In this document: positions 30,971 through 40,280 of the stretch, one piece after another
Position numbering within the stretch: the stretch's first letter is position 1
Layout of the letters: the number at the start of each line of letters is the position of its first letter
NCBI RefSeq assembly: GCF_024704725.1
Contig: NZ_JALIQS010000014.1
Coordinates: 1 to 64,000 of the forward strand
Source of the DNA: Shinella sp. CPCC 101442
GTDB taxonomy: Bacteria > Pseudomonadota > Alphaproteobacteria > Rhizobiales > Rhizobiaceae
DNA: 64,000 nucleotides
Direction of reading: 5' to 3'
The notes under the pieces: model-generated
The model's database searches: none
Seen by the model: only the letters and a program-made list of their open reading frames with translations
What the model was told of the DNA's origin: nothing
Position numbers and translations under genes: made by a program

Positions 30971-31815
30971 GCGATGGCTCGTGCTTTGGCAGGTGGGAAA
31001 TCGCTCAGCGCGGGACGGCGGGCGTTTTGGACGAAGCGCCGCACATAGTCATCCGCGGGTTGACTCAAAAGAGTGTCAGCCGTCCCGACCTGAACGATGC
31101 GACCGGCCCGCATGAGGACGACCCGATCGGCAATGCGGAACGCTTCATCGACGTCATGCGTCACGAAAACGGTCGTCTTGCCCAGCTCTCGTGAGAGCGC
31201 CATGAACTGGGTTTGTAGGTCGTGGCGGATCAACGGGTCAAGGGCGCTGAACGGTTCGTCCATCAGCAGGATATCGGGATCGGCAGCCAGCGCCCGTGCC
31301 AAGCCGACACGTTGCTGCATCCCGCCCGAAAGGGCTGTTATGCGGCGGTCGCCAAGACCTTCGAGACCGACACGGACAAGGAGCTCGTCCGCCCGATCCT
31401 CGCGCTGCGTTCGGGCAACTCCGCGAATTTCGAGCGGCAGCGCGACGTTGTCGCGTACCGAGAGATGCGCAAGCAGCGCATGAGACTGGAACACCATCCC
31501 AATGCGGCGTGAGCGCAATTCGCGGAGTGACTTCGGTCCGATGGACAGGATATCGCTGCCATCGATCCGGACCCTGCCGGTGCTCGGCTCGAGCAGACGA
31601 TTGACGAGGCGTACGAGTGTCGACTTGCCGCTCCCCGATAACCCCATCAGGCAGACCAGCTCTCCCTTTTTAACGCAGAGGCTGGCACCGCGTACGCCGA
31701 CGACGGCGCGAAGCCGCTTGAGGACGTCCTCGTCCGGCTCCGGCCGACGGGTCTCGACGAGAACCGCGCGTTCATCGGTGCCAAAAACTTTCCAGACGTC
31801 CTCAAGCTCGATCAT
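30967..31815 (-). CDS. Betaine-type ABC importer, ATP-binding subunit
   Basis: A 282-aa ProV-class ATPase (MIELEDVWKVFG at the start, GLSGSGKST P-loop, LSGGMQQR signature, ILLMDEP Walker B). There is no C-terminal CBS pair. The ATG at 31815 lies 4 bases past the binding-protein stop; upstream in-frame starts would run into that gene and are rejected. It partners with 29477-30970. Confidence 0.9.
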   Translation of the reverse strand: MIELEDVWKVFGTDERAVLVETRRPEPDEDVLKRLRAVVGVRGASLCVKKGELVCLMGLSGSGKSTLVRLVNRLLEPSTGRVRIDGSDILSIGPKSLRELRSRRIGMVFQSHALLAHLSVRDNVALPLEIRGVARTQREDRADELLVRVGLEGLGDRRITALSGGMQQRVGLARALAADPDILLMDEPFSALDPLIRHDLQTQFMALSRELGKTTVFVTHDVDEAFRIADRVVLMRAGRIVQVGTADTLLSQPADDYVRRFVQNARRPALSDFPPAKARAIA

Positions 31816-31819
31816 ACAG

Positions 31820-32788
31820 TTAGTTCCCGATCCAGCCGGCAATGACATCGGGATTGGCGGCGATCCAATCCTTGGCAGCTTCGTCAGGGCTCTTGCCTTC
31901 GACAGCGATTGCGAAGGCGAGCTTGCTGACCGCATCTGTGGAGAACGTCACCTTTTCGAGAATGGCGGCGACCTCGGGTGCGCTTTCGGCAAGCGACTTG
32001 GAATAGGCGATGTGGATCGCGGCATCCTTGTAGGCCGACTTGATCGAGGATTTTTCCAACCAGTTCGGGTCCGACGGTTCGACGAAGGTCCAGGCTGCCT
32101 CGTCGTGCTTGGGCTCTTCCAGCACCTCGAGCTCATAGCGCGCAAAGTTTTGGTGCGGGCCGTAGCAATAACCGATCCAGCCGGTGCCGGCCTTTACGGC
32201 GGCGTCGAGATTCGCTGTGGCGACGGCCTCGTCGGTGGTCTGCAGGTCGAAGAAGTCGGCAAAGCCGTAGTCGCGGGCCCGTACCGTTTCGATGTTCGTA
32301 GAAAGCCAGCCGGCAGCACCGGCCCAGATATTGCCTTTACCCTTGCCGTCGGGCGAGAAGACGGCTGCCTTGGCAGGGTCGGCAAGATCGAAGACGGAAT
32401 GGATGTCGTGCTTGTCCGCCGTCGCCTTAGTTGTGCAATAGCCCTGTGTGCCAGAATAGGAGTTCGCGGCGAGCTTTATCTTGCCGCCTTCGCTGGCATA
32501 TTGATCGACGAGTGCCTGCTGGTTGGGCAGCCAAACGTCCGTCCAGATGTCGATTTCGCCACCATTTCGGTTCAGAGCTTCCCAGATGACCGGGACAGAG
32601 CCAGCCTTGACCGCCTCGACTTCTTTTCCGAGTTGCTCTTCGAGCAAGACCTTCACGACATAGGCGGTGCCCTGGGCCGTTGCGTAGCCGGGGTCCGCGA
32701 CGGTGATAGGAGCTGCCTGGGTAACGGCAGGGATGAGGACTGCGAGCGCGGCCGAGGTGGCGAGAAGGGCTTTGAGAGCTGTGTACAC
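31820..32788 (-). CDS. Betaine-type ABC importer, substrate-binding protein
   Basis: An OpuAC-like periplasmic protein of 322 aa if started at GTG 32788. That start gives a clean signal peptide (YTALKALLATSAALAVLIPA, cleavage after VTQAA) and lies past the monooxygenase stop. An ATG at 32836 would add 16 residues and overlap the upstream gene. The mature region includes DIWTDVWLPNQQALVDQYAS and WAGAAGWLSTNIET, characteristic of quaternary-amine or sulfonium binding proteins. DMSP, betaines or choline esters are possible ligands. Confidence 0.85.
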   Translation of the reverse strand: MYTALKALLATSAALAVLIPAVTQAAPITVADPGYATAQGTAYVVKVLLEEQLGKEVEAVKAGSVPVIWEALNRNGGEIDIWTDVWLPNQQALVDQYASEGGKIKLAANSYSGTQGYCTTKATADKHDIHSVFDLADPAKAAVFSPDGKGKGNIWAGAAGWLSTNIETVRARDYGFADFFDLQTTDEAVATANLDAAVKAGTGWIGYCYGPHQNFARYELEVLEEPKHDEAAWTFVEPSDPNWLEKSSIKSAYKDAAIHIAYSKSLAESAPEVAAILEKVTFSTDAVSKLAFAIAVEGKSPDEAAKDWIAANPDVIAGWIGN

Positions 32789-32816
32789 GAGAGTTTCCGT
32801 TGATTTGAGTGTATTG

Positions 32817-34181
32817 TCAGGCGCGGTTTCGGGCATGATTAGGGCCCGAGCGTGCAATCTTGGAGAGGCCGAGCCGCTCGCGTAGCGAGCCAACGACTTT
32901 GCCTGGATTAAGAAGACCGCGTTCGCGCAGCAGCGGCACGACGCCAGCAATGAAGTCGTCCTGTCCTGCAGGGAAAGTCGGCGGCAACAGCATGAAACCG
33001 TCCGCGGCGCGGCTCGTAAACCAGTCCTCGATCTCGCTGGCAATGTCCTCAGCTGTGCCGATGATCTGCCAGTGGCCACGCGCGCCGGCGATCCGGCGGG
33101 CAAGGGCGCCGACAGAAAGGCTCTCCTTGCGAGCAAGGTCGTTCAGGAGCGTCTGGCGGCTGCGGATGGAGTTGGAGACCGGCAAGTCGGGCAAGGGGCC
33201 GTCGATGTCGATACCCGAGAGATCAACGTCACCTAAATATGTTTCCAGCAGAGACAGCGCGACATCCGGCTGGATGAGATCCTGAAGAGCTGCGTATTTG
33301 TCTTCCGCCTCCATTCTGGTTTTCCCGACAACCGGGAAAATGCCGGGTAAGACGAGAACGTCGTCGGCCTGCCGGCCGGAGGCAGCAGCGCGCTTCTTAA
33401 CATCCTGATAGAAACCGCGTGCCGAGACGATATCGCTATGCGCAGTGAAGACCACATCAGCCGTGCGGGCGGCGAGTGCCTTGCCGGCATCGGAGGAGCC
33501 CGCCTGCACGAGAAGAGGCCGGCCCTGCCTTGAGGGGATGATGTTTAGCGGGCCTTTGCTGCGGAAATGCCTGCCCTGGTAATCTGTGTTTTTGACGGCA
33601 TCGGGCTTAAAGAAGACACCGGTTTTCTTGTCGCGAACGAAACCGCCCGGATCCCAACTCTGCCACAGCGATAGCACGGCCTCGACGAATTCGCCGGCGC
33701 GATCATAGCGTGCCGCATGATCGAAATCCGGTCCGGCGTTGAAGTTGTCGCTCTCCTGTTGAAGCGAGGAGGTTACGATGTTCCAACCGATGCGACCGTC
33801 GCTGATGAGATCGAGTGAAGCGAACTGGCGGGCTAGGTTGTAGGGTTCGTTGAAAGTCGTCGATGCCGTTGCCACGATGCCAATCGTTTCGGTCGCCATC
33901 GCCACGGCTGAGGCGAGTGTCAGGGCTTCGAAACCGTGTGACCACTCATCGATCCGCCGCAAGGCCTCCGCACGACCTTTTGGCACGCCGAGACGATCGG
34001 AAATAAAAGCTATCTCGAACCCAGCGGCTTCGGCTGCACGCGCGGCGGAAACGTAGTGACCAACGGAGATATTGGCATCGACCTGCGTCGATGGGGCTCG
34101 CCAAGCGGCGACATGGTGGCCGCTGGGGTAGAGGATGGTACCGAGAACGATTTTGCGGGCGGGCATGTAGGATGTGCTCAA
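32817..34181 (-). CDS. NtaA/SnaA/DszA-type FMN-dependent monooxygenase
   Basis: A 454-aa LLM enzyme of the NtaA/SnaA/SoxA/DszA family (YPSGHHVAAWRAPSTQVDAN, RIGWNIVTSSLQQESDNFNA, PLLVQAGSSDAGKALAARTA). These use FMNH2 and O2 to cleave C-N or C-S bonds, for example in nitrilotriacetate or sulfones. The start is taken as TTG 34181, with AAGGTGAAG 8 bases upstream; ATG 34166 is the alternative. It is the first gene of an operon with the betaine-type importer, so the imported compound is presumably its substrate. No flavin reductase is in this operon. Confidence 0.88.
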   Translation of the reverse strand: MSTSYMPARKIVLGTILYPSGHHVAAWRAPSTQVDANISVGHYVSAARAAEAAGFEIAFISDRLGVPKGRAEALRRIDEWSHGFEALTLASAVAMATETIGIVATASTTFNEPYNLARQFASLDLISDGRIGWNIVTSSLQQESDNFNAGPDFDHAARYDRAGEFVEAVLSLWQSWDPGGFVRDKKTGVFFKPDAVKNTDYQGRHFRSKGPLNIIPSRQGRPLLVQAGSSDAGKALAARTADVVFTAHSDIVSARGFYQDVKKRAAASGRQADDVLVLPGIFPVVGKTRMEAEDKYAALQDLIQPDVALSLLETYLGDVDLSGIDIDGPLPDLPVSNSIRSRQTLLNDLARKESLSVGALARRIAGARGHWQIIGTAEDIASEIEDWFTSRAADGFMLLPPTFPAGQDDFIAGVVPLLRERGLLNPGKVVGSLRERLGLSKIARSGPNHARNRA

Positions 34182-34191
34182 GGAGGAAACT

Positions 34192-34506
34192 TCACCTTGA
34201 AAATACCGCCCTGCGCGCTGTCAGCCAGAAATTCCTATTTAATTTATATGTTGTATGGAAAAAGAAAATCCAGCGGTATTTGGAATAGCGAACCATCCTG
34301 ACGATGAACGCCTCCTGAAGGGTACAGTAGGCTTCATGGCCATACGGCGCGCATATCCGCTGCTTTAAGGCTAAGTGGAGGGCTTCCCTGGCGATAGGGG
34401 CTGCTTTCTCGAGCGCCACCTCAATCTCCTTGCAATCTCGATGTGGTTCCCGGCAGAGGTGAATGGCTCTGTGCGTTCCGTCGGCTTGTGACTCCCCAAA
34501 TCTCAA
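34192..34506 (-). CDS. Weak ORF in the divergent gap
   Basis: A 104-codon frame from a TTG start within the 440-base gap between the two divergent monooxygenases. The part HRAIHLCREPHRDCKEIEVA then LEKAAPIAREALHLALKQR looks protein-like, but there is no ribosome-binding site and the end overlaps the expected promoter region of 32817-34181. It may be a relic. The same gap has a GGAAA-GTTA-TTTCC dyad (34522-34535) and AT-rich DNA upstream of 34622. Confidence 0.25.
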   Translation of the reverse strand: MRFGESQADGTHRAIHLCREPHRDCKEIEVALEKAAPIAREALHLALKQRICAPYGHEAYCTLQEAFIVRMVRYSKYRWIFFFHTTYKLNRNFWLTARRAVFSR

Positions 34507-34621
34507 AGCACATGAATTTTCGGAAAGTTATTTCCTTATAAAATCGATCAAAATAATAGAATACCTATATTCCGCGACTTCTGGCTCTTAATCTGCCGCT
34601 CAAATAAACGGACGGCCATTC

Positions 34622-36028
34622 ATGACCAAGACGATACGGTTCAATGCCTTTGAGATGAATTGCGTGGGGCATCAGTCCCCGGGCCTGTGGCGCCATCCGC
34701 GCGACCGTTCCTGGGAGTACAAGGATCTCGACTACTGGACGGACCTCGCGAAACTCCTGGAGACCGGATTCTTCGAATCCGTCTTCATTGCCGATGTCGT
34801 CGGCTACTACGACGTCTACAAGGGCAATCTCGACAACGCCTTTCTCCAGGGCGTTCAGATTCCCGTCAACGATCCCCTGCAACTGGCCAATCCTATTGCC
34901 CAAGCGACAAAACATCTGGGCATCGGCATTACCGCATCCACGTCCTTCGAGCATCCCTATACGTTCGCGCGCCGCCTTTCGACGGCGGATCATCACACCA
35001 AGGGTCGTGTCGGCTGGAACATCGTGACGTCCTATCTCGAAAGCGGCGCAAAGAATGTCGGACAGGGTGGACTTCGCTCGCACGACAACCGCTATGACGT
35101 CGCCACGGAATATGTAGAAGTGCTCTACAAGCTTCTTGAGGGAAGCTGGGAGGAGGGCGCGGTTGTCAGGGACAAGGAGCGCGGAATCTTCGCCGATCCC
35201 TCAAAAATCCATGAAATCGGCCACAAGGGCAAATATTTCGAGGTGCCGGGCTATCATCTGAGCGAGCCGTCGCCGCAGCGTACGCCAGTTCTTTTCCAGG
35301 CCGGCGCATCGGGTGCGGGCAAGCAGTTTGCCGCCGGCCATGCTGAATGCGTCTTCATCTCCACCCCGCTCAAGGATGCGACGCGGGCTTACGTGTCGGA
35401 CATCCGCCAGCGTGCTGCCGCACAGGGTCGCGATCCGAAGAAAGTGCTGATCTACGCGATGGCGACGATCATTGTTGACGAAACGGATGCGAAGGCGCGG
35501 GCGAAATACGAAGACTATGTCAAATATGCCTCCTATGACGGGGCGCTGGTGCTGATGTCCGGCTGGACCGGTATCGACTTCGGGCACTACAAGCCCGCCG
35601 ACACAGTCAAGAACGTGAAGACCAACGCCATCATCTCCGCAGTCGAGCATTTGGCGGAGGGCGACAAGGTCTGGACGATCGAGGAACTGGCGAAGTGGGG
35701 CGGCATCGGTGGTCTCGGGCCGCTGTTCGTCGGGTCTGCGGCAACGGTTGCCGACCTGCTGCAGGAGTGGGTAGAGGAAACCGATATCGACGGCTTCAAT
35801 CTCGCCTATGCGCTTGCGCACGAAACCTTCGCCGACGTGATCGGCTATCTTGTGCCGGAACTGCAGAAGCGTGGTGTCTACGCAACCGGCTACCGCGACG
35901 GCACGCTGCGTGAAAAACTGTTCGGCGAGGGTCCCTATCTTCCCGAAAGCCACCCTGCCCACCGTTTCCGGGATATCGAGCGGACCAAACGCGAGGAGCT
36001 GCGCGCGGCGTCCGGTGAAGCCGCATGA
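34622..36028 (+). CDS. DmoA-like FMN-dependent monooxygenase
   Basis: A 468-aa LLM enzyme of the NtaA family. The N-terminus MTKTIRFNAFEMNCVGHQSP, then GLWRHPRDRSWEYKDLDYWT, closely resembles what I recall of dimethyl-sulfide monooxygenase (DmoA) and related sulfone monooxygenases. These convert R-S-CH3 or C-N substrates with FMNH2 and O2, releasing an aldehyde. It is divergent from the operon at 29477-34181 and lies 125 bases upstream of the branched-chain-type importer genes. The exact substrate is not proven. Confidence 0.85.
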   Translation: MTKTIRFNAFEMNCVGHQSPGLWRHPRDRSWEYKDLDYWTDLAKLLETGFFESVFIADVVGYYDVYKGNLDNAFLQGVQIPVNDPLQLANPIAQATKHLGIGITASTSFEHPYTFARRLSTADHHTKGRVGWNIVTSYLESGAKNVGQGGLRSHDNRYDVATEYVEVLYKLLEGSWEEGAVVRDKERGIFADPSKIHEIGHKGKYFEVPGYHLSEPSPQRTPVLFQAGASGAGKQFAAGHAECVFISTPLKDATRAYVSDIRQRAAAQGRDPKKVLIYAMATIIVDETDAKARAKYEDYVKYASYDGALVLMSGWTGIDFGHYKPADTVKNVKTNAIISAVEHLAEGDKVWTIEELAKWGGIGGLGPLFVGSAATVADLLQEWVEETDIDGFNLAYALAHETFADVIGYLVPELQKRGVYATGYRDGTLREKLFGEGPYLPESHPAHRFRDIERTKREELRAASGEAA

Positions 36029-36153
36029 CACCGGCATAGAGCGAGCGCGGCCGCCGCCGCCTGGCATTCCCAGCACATGGATCAAACGCCCCATCGTCGA
36101 TGCGGGCGAGGGACCCTTTGTGCGCTTCAGAACGAAACAAGGAGCATGATCCG

Positions 36154-36948
36154 ATGACGGCATCAGCTGGGCCTGCCCTGGAGGTCAGAAATGTGTCGCT
36201 TTCCTTCAAGGGGGTGAAAGCGATTTCAGACCTCTCGTTTCAGGTCACGCGGCGTGAGATCTGCGCCCTGATCGGCCCGAACGGTGCCGGCAAGAGCTCT
36301 CTCCTGAACATTCTGAACGGGGTTTACACACCGGATTCCGGGGAAATCGTCTTCGAGGGCGAGCACTTCCGGCGCATGCAGCCGCTTGAGGCGGCACGGC
36401 GCGGCATAGGCCGCGGCTTTCAGAACAACGCGCTTTTTTCTGGCATGAGCGTGCTGGACAACGTCATTGCCGGCCTGTCCAGGCATTCCCGCGTGACATT
36501 GGTCGAAGAGGCGTTCCGACTGCCCCGTGCGCTGGGGCAGGAACGGGCATTTCGGGATCGGGCGCTCGAGGTTCTCAAGCTCTTCGATCTTGAAAAATAT
36601 GCAGAAACCCTCGTTGGAACCTTGCCCTACGGCGTGCAGAAGAAGGTCGAGATCGCCCGCGCCATCGTCGCGAAACCCCGTTTGCTTTTGCTTGACGAGC
36701 CGTTAGCCGGGATGAACGCTGCCGAAAAACAGGAGATTGCCGCCGTCATCGCAAGGCTCAACAGGGAGCTCGACCTCACCGTCGTTCTCATCGAGCATGA
36801 CATCGGCATCGTCCTGAAACTCGCCCATCACGTCGTGGTGCTCGACTACGGGCGCAAGCTGGCAGACGGCCCACCGGAGACCATCCGCGACAATCCCGAT
36901 GTCATCGCCGCCTATCTCGGTTCCGAGAACGCGGAGGCCGCCGCATGA
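36154..36948 (+). CDS. Branched-chain-type ABC importer, LivG-like ATPase
   Basis: A 264-aa ATPase. P-loop GPNGAGKSS at about 41-49, the family-typical GRGFQNNALFSGMSVLDNV, Walker B LLLLDEP, and the LivG hallmark LAGMNAAEK just after it. The signature (LPYGVQKKVEIARA) departs from LSGGQ, as usual in this branch. Together with LivF (41679) it powers transport through LivH/LivM. The ATG at 36154 is preceded by AAGGAG. Confidence 0.9.
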   Translation: MTASAGPALEVRNVSLSFKGVKAISDLSFQVTRREICALIGPNGAGKSSLLNILNGVYTPDSGEIVFEGEHFRRMQPLEAARRGIGRGFQNNALFSGMSVLDNVIAGLSRHSRVTLVEEAFRLPRALGQERAFRDRALEVLKLFDLEKYAETLVGTLPYGVQKKVEIARAIVAKPRLLLLDEPLAGMNAAEKQEIAAVIARLNRELDLTVVLIEHDIGIVLKLAHHVVVLDYGRKLADGPPETIRDNPDVIAAYLGSENAEAAA

Positions 36949-37826
36949 ATATGTTCCTGGAAACCCTGATCGGCGGTCTGCTTGCTGGCACCATGTATTC
37001 GCTCGTGGCGATCGGCTTCGTGCTAATCTACAAGGCCTCCGGGGTCTTCAATTATGCCCAGGGCTCTCTACTGCTTTTCGCGGCCCTGACCTTTGTGACG
37101 CTCACCGATCAAGGCGTTCCGGCCCTCGGTGCGATTGCCGTGACGATCGGGCTCCTCGTCCTCACCGCGATCACGATTGAAAAATTGCTGTTGCGCCCGC
37201 TGACCAATCGCAGCCCCATGACGCTCTTCATGGCGACCCTCGGCCTTTCCTATGTCGTGGAGGGCGTGGCGCAGGGGATCATGGGATCGCAGGTGCGGGC
37301 GCTCAATCTCGGGATCGACGATTTGCCGATCTTCCTGGGCGATATCATGATCAGCCAGTTCGACCTCATTGCCGCCGGTGTGGCGCTCGCAATCGTCGTC
37401 GTCCTGTCGCTGCTGTTCAACCGCACGCGCATCGGCATCCAGTTGCGCGGCGTGGCGGATGACACGCGCGCAGCACTTTCGCTCGGCATAGATATCAACC
37501 GTATCTGGCAGATCGTCTGGGCGGTCGCCGGACTGGTTGGCCTTGTCGCCGGTCTTTTGTGGGGCGCGCGTCAGGGCGTGCAGTTCTCGCTGTCGCTCGT
37601 CGTGCTGAAGGCTCTGCCTGTCCTCATCATCGGCGGCTTCACCTCGATCCCCGGCGCGATTGTCGGCGGGTTAATCGTTGGCGCGGGCGAGAGTTTGGCG
37701 GAAACCTATATCGGCCCATATCTCGGTGGCGGCATCACGCCCTGGTTTGCCTATGCGCTCGCGCTCGTCTTTCTTTTCATCCGCCCGGCCGGCCTGTTCG
37801 GCGAACGACAGATCGAGAGGGTCTGA
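36945..37826 (+). CDS. Branched-chain-type ABC importer, LivH-like permease
   Basis: A 293-aa inner-membrane protein with about eight hydrophobic segments (LIGGLLAGTMYSLVAIGFVL, VFNYAQGSLLLF, GIDINRIWQIVWAVAGLVGL, GGLIVGAGESLAETYIGPYL). The start ATG overlaps the TGA of the ATPase gene. It forms the pore with 37829-38881. Confidence 0.9.
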   Translation: MNMFLETLIGGLLAGTMYSLVAIGFVLIYKASGVFNYAQGSLLLFAALTFVTLTDQGVPALGAIAVTIGLLVLTAITIEKLLLRPLTNRSPMTLFMATLGLSYVVEGVAQGIMGSQVRALNLGIDDLPIFLGDIMISQFDLIAAGVALAIVVVLSLLFNRTRIGIQLRGVADDTRAALSLGIDINRIWQIVWAVAGLVGLVAGLLWGARQGVQFSLSLVVLKALPVLIIGGFTSIPGAIVGGLIVGAGESLAETYIGPYLGGGITPWFAYALALVFLFIRPAGLFGERQIERV

Positions 37827-37828
37827 CC

Positions 37829-38881
37829 ATGTCCGAGATCAATTTGCCCGCCGCCGCTGAACCCATCGATCAGGTCGGTCTCAAGGTATTGACCATCGTG
37901 GCCACCCTCGCGCTGCTCGTCACCGCGCCCTTCCTCGCCTCGGAATACTGGATCAATGCTATCATCGTGCCGTTTCTGATCCTGTCGCTTGCCGGGCTCG
38001 GCCTCAATCTTCTGACCGGTTACGGGGGACAGCTCTCGCTTGGCGCCGGCGCCTTCATGATGGTCGGTGCCTATGCCACCTTCTCGCTTCAGCTGCGTGT
38101 GCCCGAGCTGCCACTACCGCTGGCGCTGATCGTCGCCGGTTTCATCGCCGGGGCCGTCGGGCTTGCCTTCGGCATCCCATCGACGCGCATCAAGGGATTT
38201 TATCTGATCGTCAGTACGCTGGCGGCTCAGTTCTTCTTCGAGTGGCTGTTCCTGAAGTTTCCGTGGTTCTACAACGGCAATTCCTCCGCGACGATTGCGC
38301 TGTCTCGCGGCCTGTCCTTCTTCGGCCTCGATGCGAACAGCCCGCACGGGCGCTACTATCTGACGCTCGGCATTGTCGCGCTCCTGACGCTCCTGTCCTT
38401 CAACCTCATCCGCGGTCAGACGGGGCGGAATTGGATGGCGATCCGTGACATGGATACGGCTGCGGCAGTTATTGGCGTGCCGGTCTTCCGCGCCAAGTTG
38501 CAGGCCTTTGCCGTGTCGAGCTTCATTCTCGGCATCGCCGGCGCGCTATGGGCCTTTGCCTATCTCGGATCGGCCAGCGTGCAGAGCTTCGGCCTCACAC
38601 GCTCTTACCAAATCCTCTTCATCATCATTATCGGCGGCCTGGGCACCATTCGTGGCGCCTATCTCGGCGCTGGTTTCGTCAGCCTCCTGCCCTTGGCCCT
38701 CGATTGGCTGTTCCAGCATCTGTTCAGCGGCCATGTCGACGCGGGCCTGCTGCAGAACATTCAGAAAGCCATCTTCGGCCTTCTCATCATTTGGTTCCTC
38801 ATCAAGGAGCCCGAAGGGTTGGCCCGTCTGCTCAGTTTGCGGCGAACGCAGGGGGCTCGCCGCCGTCTTTTCCCATCGTGA
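37829..38881 (+). CDS. Branched-chain-type ABC importer, LivM-like permease
   Basis: A 350-aa permease (LAGLGLNLLTGYGGQLSLGA, RDMDTAAAVIGVPVFRAKLQ, IIIIGGLGTIRGAYLGAGFV). These are classic LivM landmarks. It starts 2 bases after the LivH stop. The C-terminus is basic (RLLSLRRTQGARRRLFPS) and cytoplasmic. Confidence 0.9.
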   Translation: MSEINLPAAAEPIDQVGLKVLTIVATLALLVTAPFLASEYWINAIIVPFLILSLAGLGLNLLTGYGGQLSLGAGAFMMVGAYATFSLQLRVPELPLPLALIVAGFIAGAVGLAFGIPSTRIKGFYLIVSTLAAQFFFEWLFLKFPWFYNGNSSATIALSRGLSFFGLDANSPHGRYYLTLGIVALLTLLSFNLIRGQTGRNWMAIRDMDTAAAVIGVPVFRAKLQAFAVSSFILGIAGALWAFAYLGSASVQSFGLTRSYQILFIIIIGGLGTIRGAYLGAGFVSLLPLALDWLFQHLFSGHVDAGLLQNIQKAIFGLLIIWFLIKEPEGLARLLSLRRTQGARRRLFPS

Positions 38882-38899
38882 TCCCCAGGAGTTGAACTC

Positions 38900-40228
38900 A
38901 TGAAACGTCTGCTTGTCGCCGCGCTCCTTGCCGGCACCCTTCTCTCCGGCCTCACACCGGCTTCGGCCGATGAGGTGAGCCAGTATATCCCGCTGCCGAC
39001 CTACCGCGTCGGAGCCTATGCCTCGTCGGGCGAACTCTGGTGGGCCGGAGAGCGGGACTATTTCCGCTACATCAACGAGGTCGAAGGCGGCGTCGAGGGC
39101 GTGAAGCTCAACTATGAGGAGTTCGAGACCGAATGGAGCCCGGACCGCACGGTCGAGGTCTACGAGCGAGTAAAGGCCGGCAAGGACGGCTCGCCGCTCG
39201 CCTTCTTCTTCACCCACGGCACGCCAGCGACCTACGCGCTGCTCGAAAAGGCTGCCGCTGACAAGATCCCGCTGATCGACCCGGCCGGTGGCAAGACGGA
39301 AACCGTCGACGGCACCGTCTTCCCCTATGCCTTCCCGTTGCTCTTCAGCTACTACAGCCAGGCCTCGACCGGCATCAACTACATTGCCGAGAAAGTCGGT
39401 GGCTTCGACAAGCTCAGGGGTCTGAAGATCGCTACCGTCTATCACGACAGCGCCTATGGCCGCGCCAGCCAGCCGGCCGTCGAGGTTCTCGCCAAGAAGT
39501 ACGGCTTCGAAAACATCCAAATCCCCGTGGCCGATCCGGGTAATGAGCAGTCGCCGCAGTGGCGCCAGATTCGCGAGCAGAAGCCGGACTGGGTCTTCCT
39601 GCGCACCTGGGGGGTGTCGACGGTCGTGGCGTTGAAGACCGCGCAGCGCTTCGGCTTCCCGGCCGATCACATCATCGGCGACGTCTGGGCAGGGTCCGAA
39701 TCCGACGCCATTCCGGCCGGCACGGCCGCCATCGGCTATTCGGCACTCGCTCCCTATCCGGGCGGCACGGATTTCGAAATCCACAAGCGCCTGAAGGCGG
39801 AAATCCTCGACAAGGGAAAATCCGACCTGCGTGACCAGAAGCTGTTCGGCGCGGTCAACTATAATATCGGTCTCGTCAATGCGGCGCTTGCCGTCGAAGC
39901 GCTGCGCACAGGCTACAAGCACTTCGGCGCCCGCCCGCTGAACGGCGAGGAAGGCCGCTGGGCCTTCGAGCATCTGACGATCGATGACAAGCGTCTCGAG
40001 GAGATCGGCTTCAAGGGTTTGCTCCAGCAGATCAAGATCACGCCGACCGACCATGAGGGCGGTGGTGCGGCTCGCATCCAGAGCTGGGACGGCGAGAAGT
40101 GGGTACTGCAGACCGACTGGATCAAGGCGGATCACGAACTCCTCAATCCGCTGATCCAGGCGGGAGCTGCAGCCTACGCCAAGGAAAACGGCATCACGCC
40201 GCGCACGCCGGAAACGGAAACCAATTGA
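38900..40228 (+). CDS. Branched-chain-type ABC substrate-binding protein 1
   Basis: A 442-aa periplasmic type I binding protein. Signal peptide MKRLLVAALLAGTLLSGLTP with cleavage after ASA. The mature domain (YRVGAYASSGELWWAGERDY, then KIATVYHDSAYGR) belongs to a branch that differs from true leucine-binding proteins by its larger size. It is followed by a hairpin with a U-tract (40235-40264) and then by a close paralogue. The ligand may be an amide, urea-like or sulfur compound handled by the upstream monooxygenase (inference). Confidence 0.88.
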   Translation: MKRLLVAALLAGTLLSGLTPASADEVSQYIPLPTYRVGAYASSGELWWAGERDYFRYINEVEGGVEGVKLNYEEFETEWSPDRTVEVYERVKAGKDGSPLAFFFTHGTPATYALLEKAAADKIPLIDPAGGKTETVDGTVFPYAFPLLFSYYSQASTGINYIAEKVGGFDKLRGLKIATVYHDSAYGRASQPAVEVLAKKYGFENIQIPVADPGNEQSPQWRQIREQKPDWVFLRTWGVSTVVALKTAQRFGFPADHIIGDVWAGSESDAIPAGTAAIGYSALAPYPGGTDFEIHKRLKAEILDKGKSDLRDQKLFGAVNYNIGLVNAALAVEALRTGYKHFGARPLNGEEGRWAFEHLTIDDKRLEEIGFKGLLQQIKITPTDHEGGGAARIQSWDGEKWVLQTDWIKADHELLNPLIQAGAAAYAKENGITPRTPETETN

Positions 40229-40234
40229 TCCATG

Positions 40235-40264
40235 CGGGGCGCGGCCAGTGCTGCGCCCCGGTTT
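40235..40264 (+). terminator. Attenuator hairpin between tandem binding-protein genes
   Basis: CGGGGCGC (40235-40242) pairs with GCGCCCCG (40253-40260), followed by GTTTT. It probably gives partial termination and high binding-protein output. Confidence 0.7.
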
Positions 40265-40280
40265 TCAGAAGGAGAGCACT

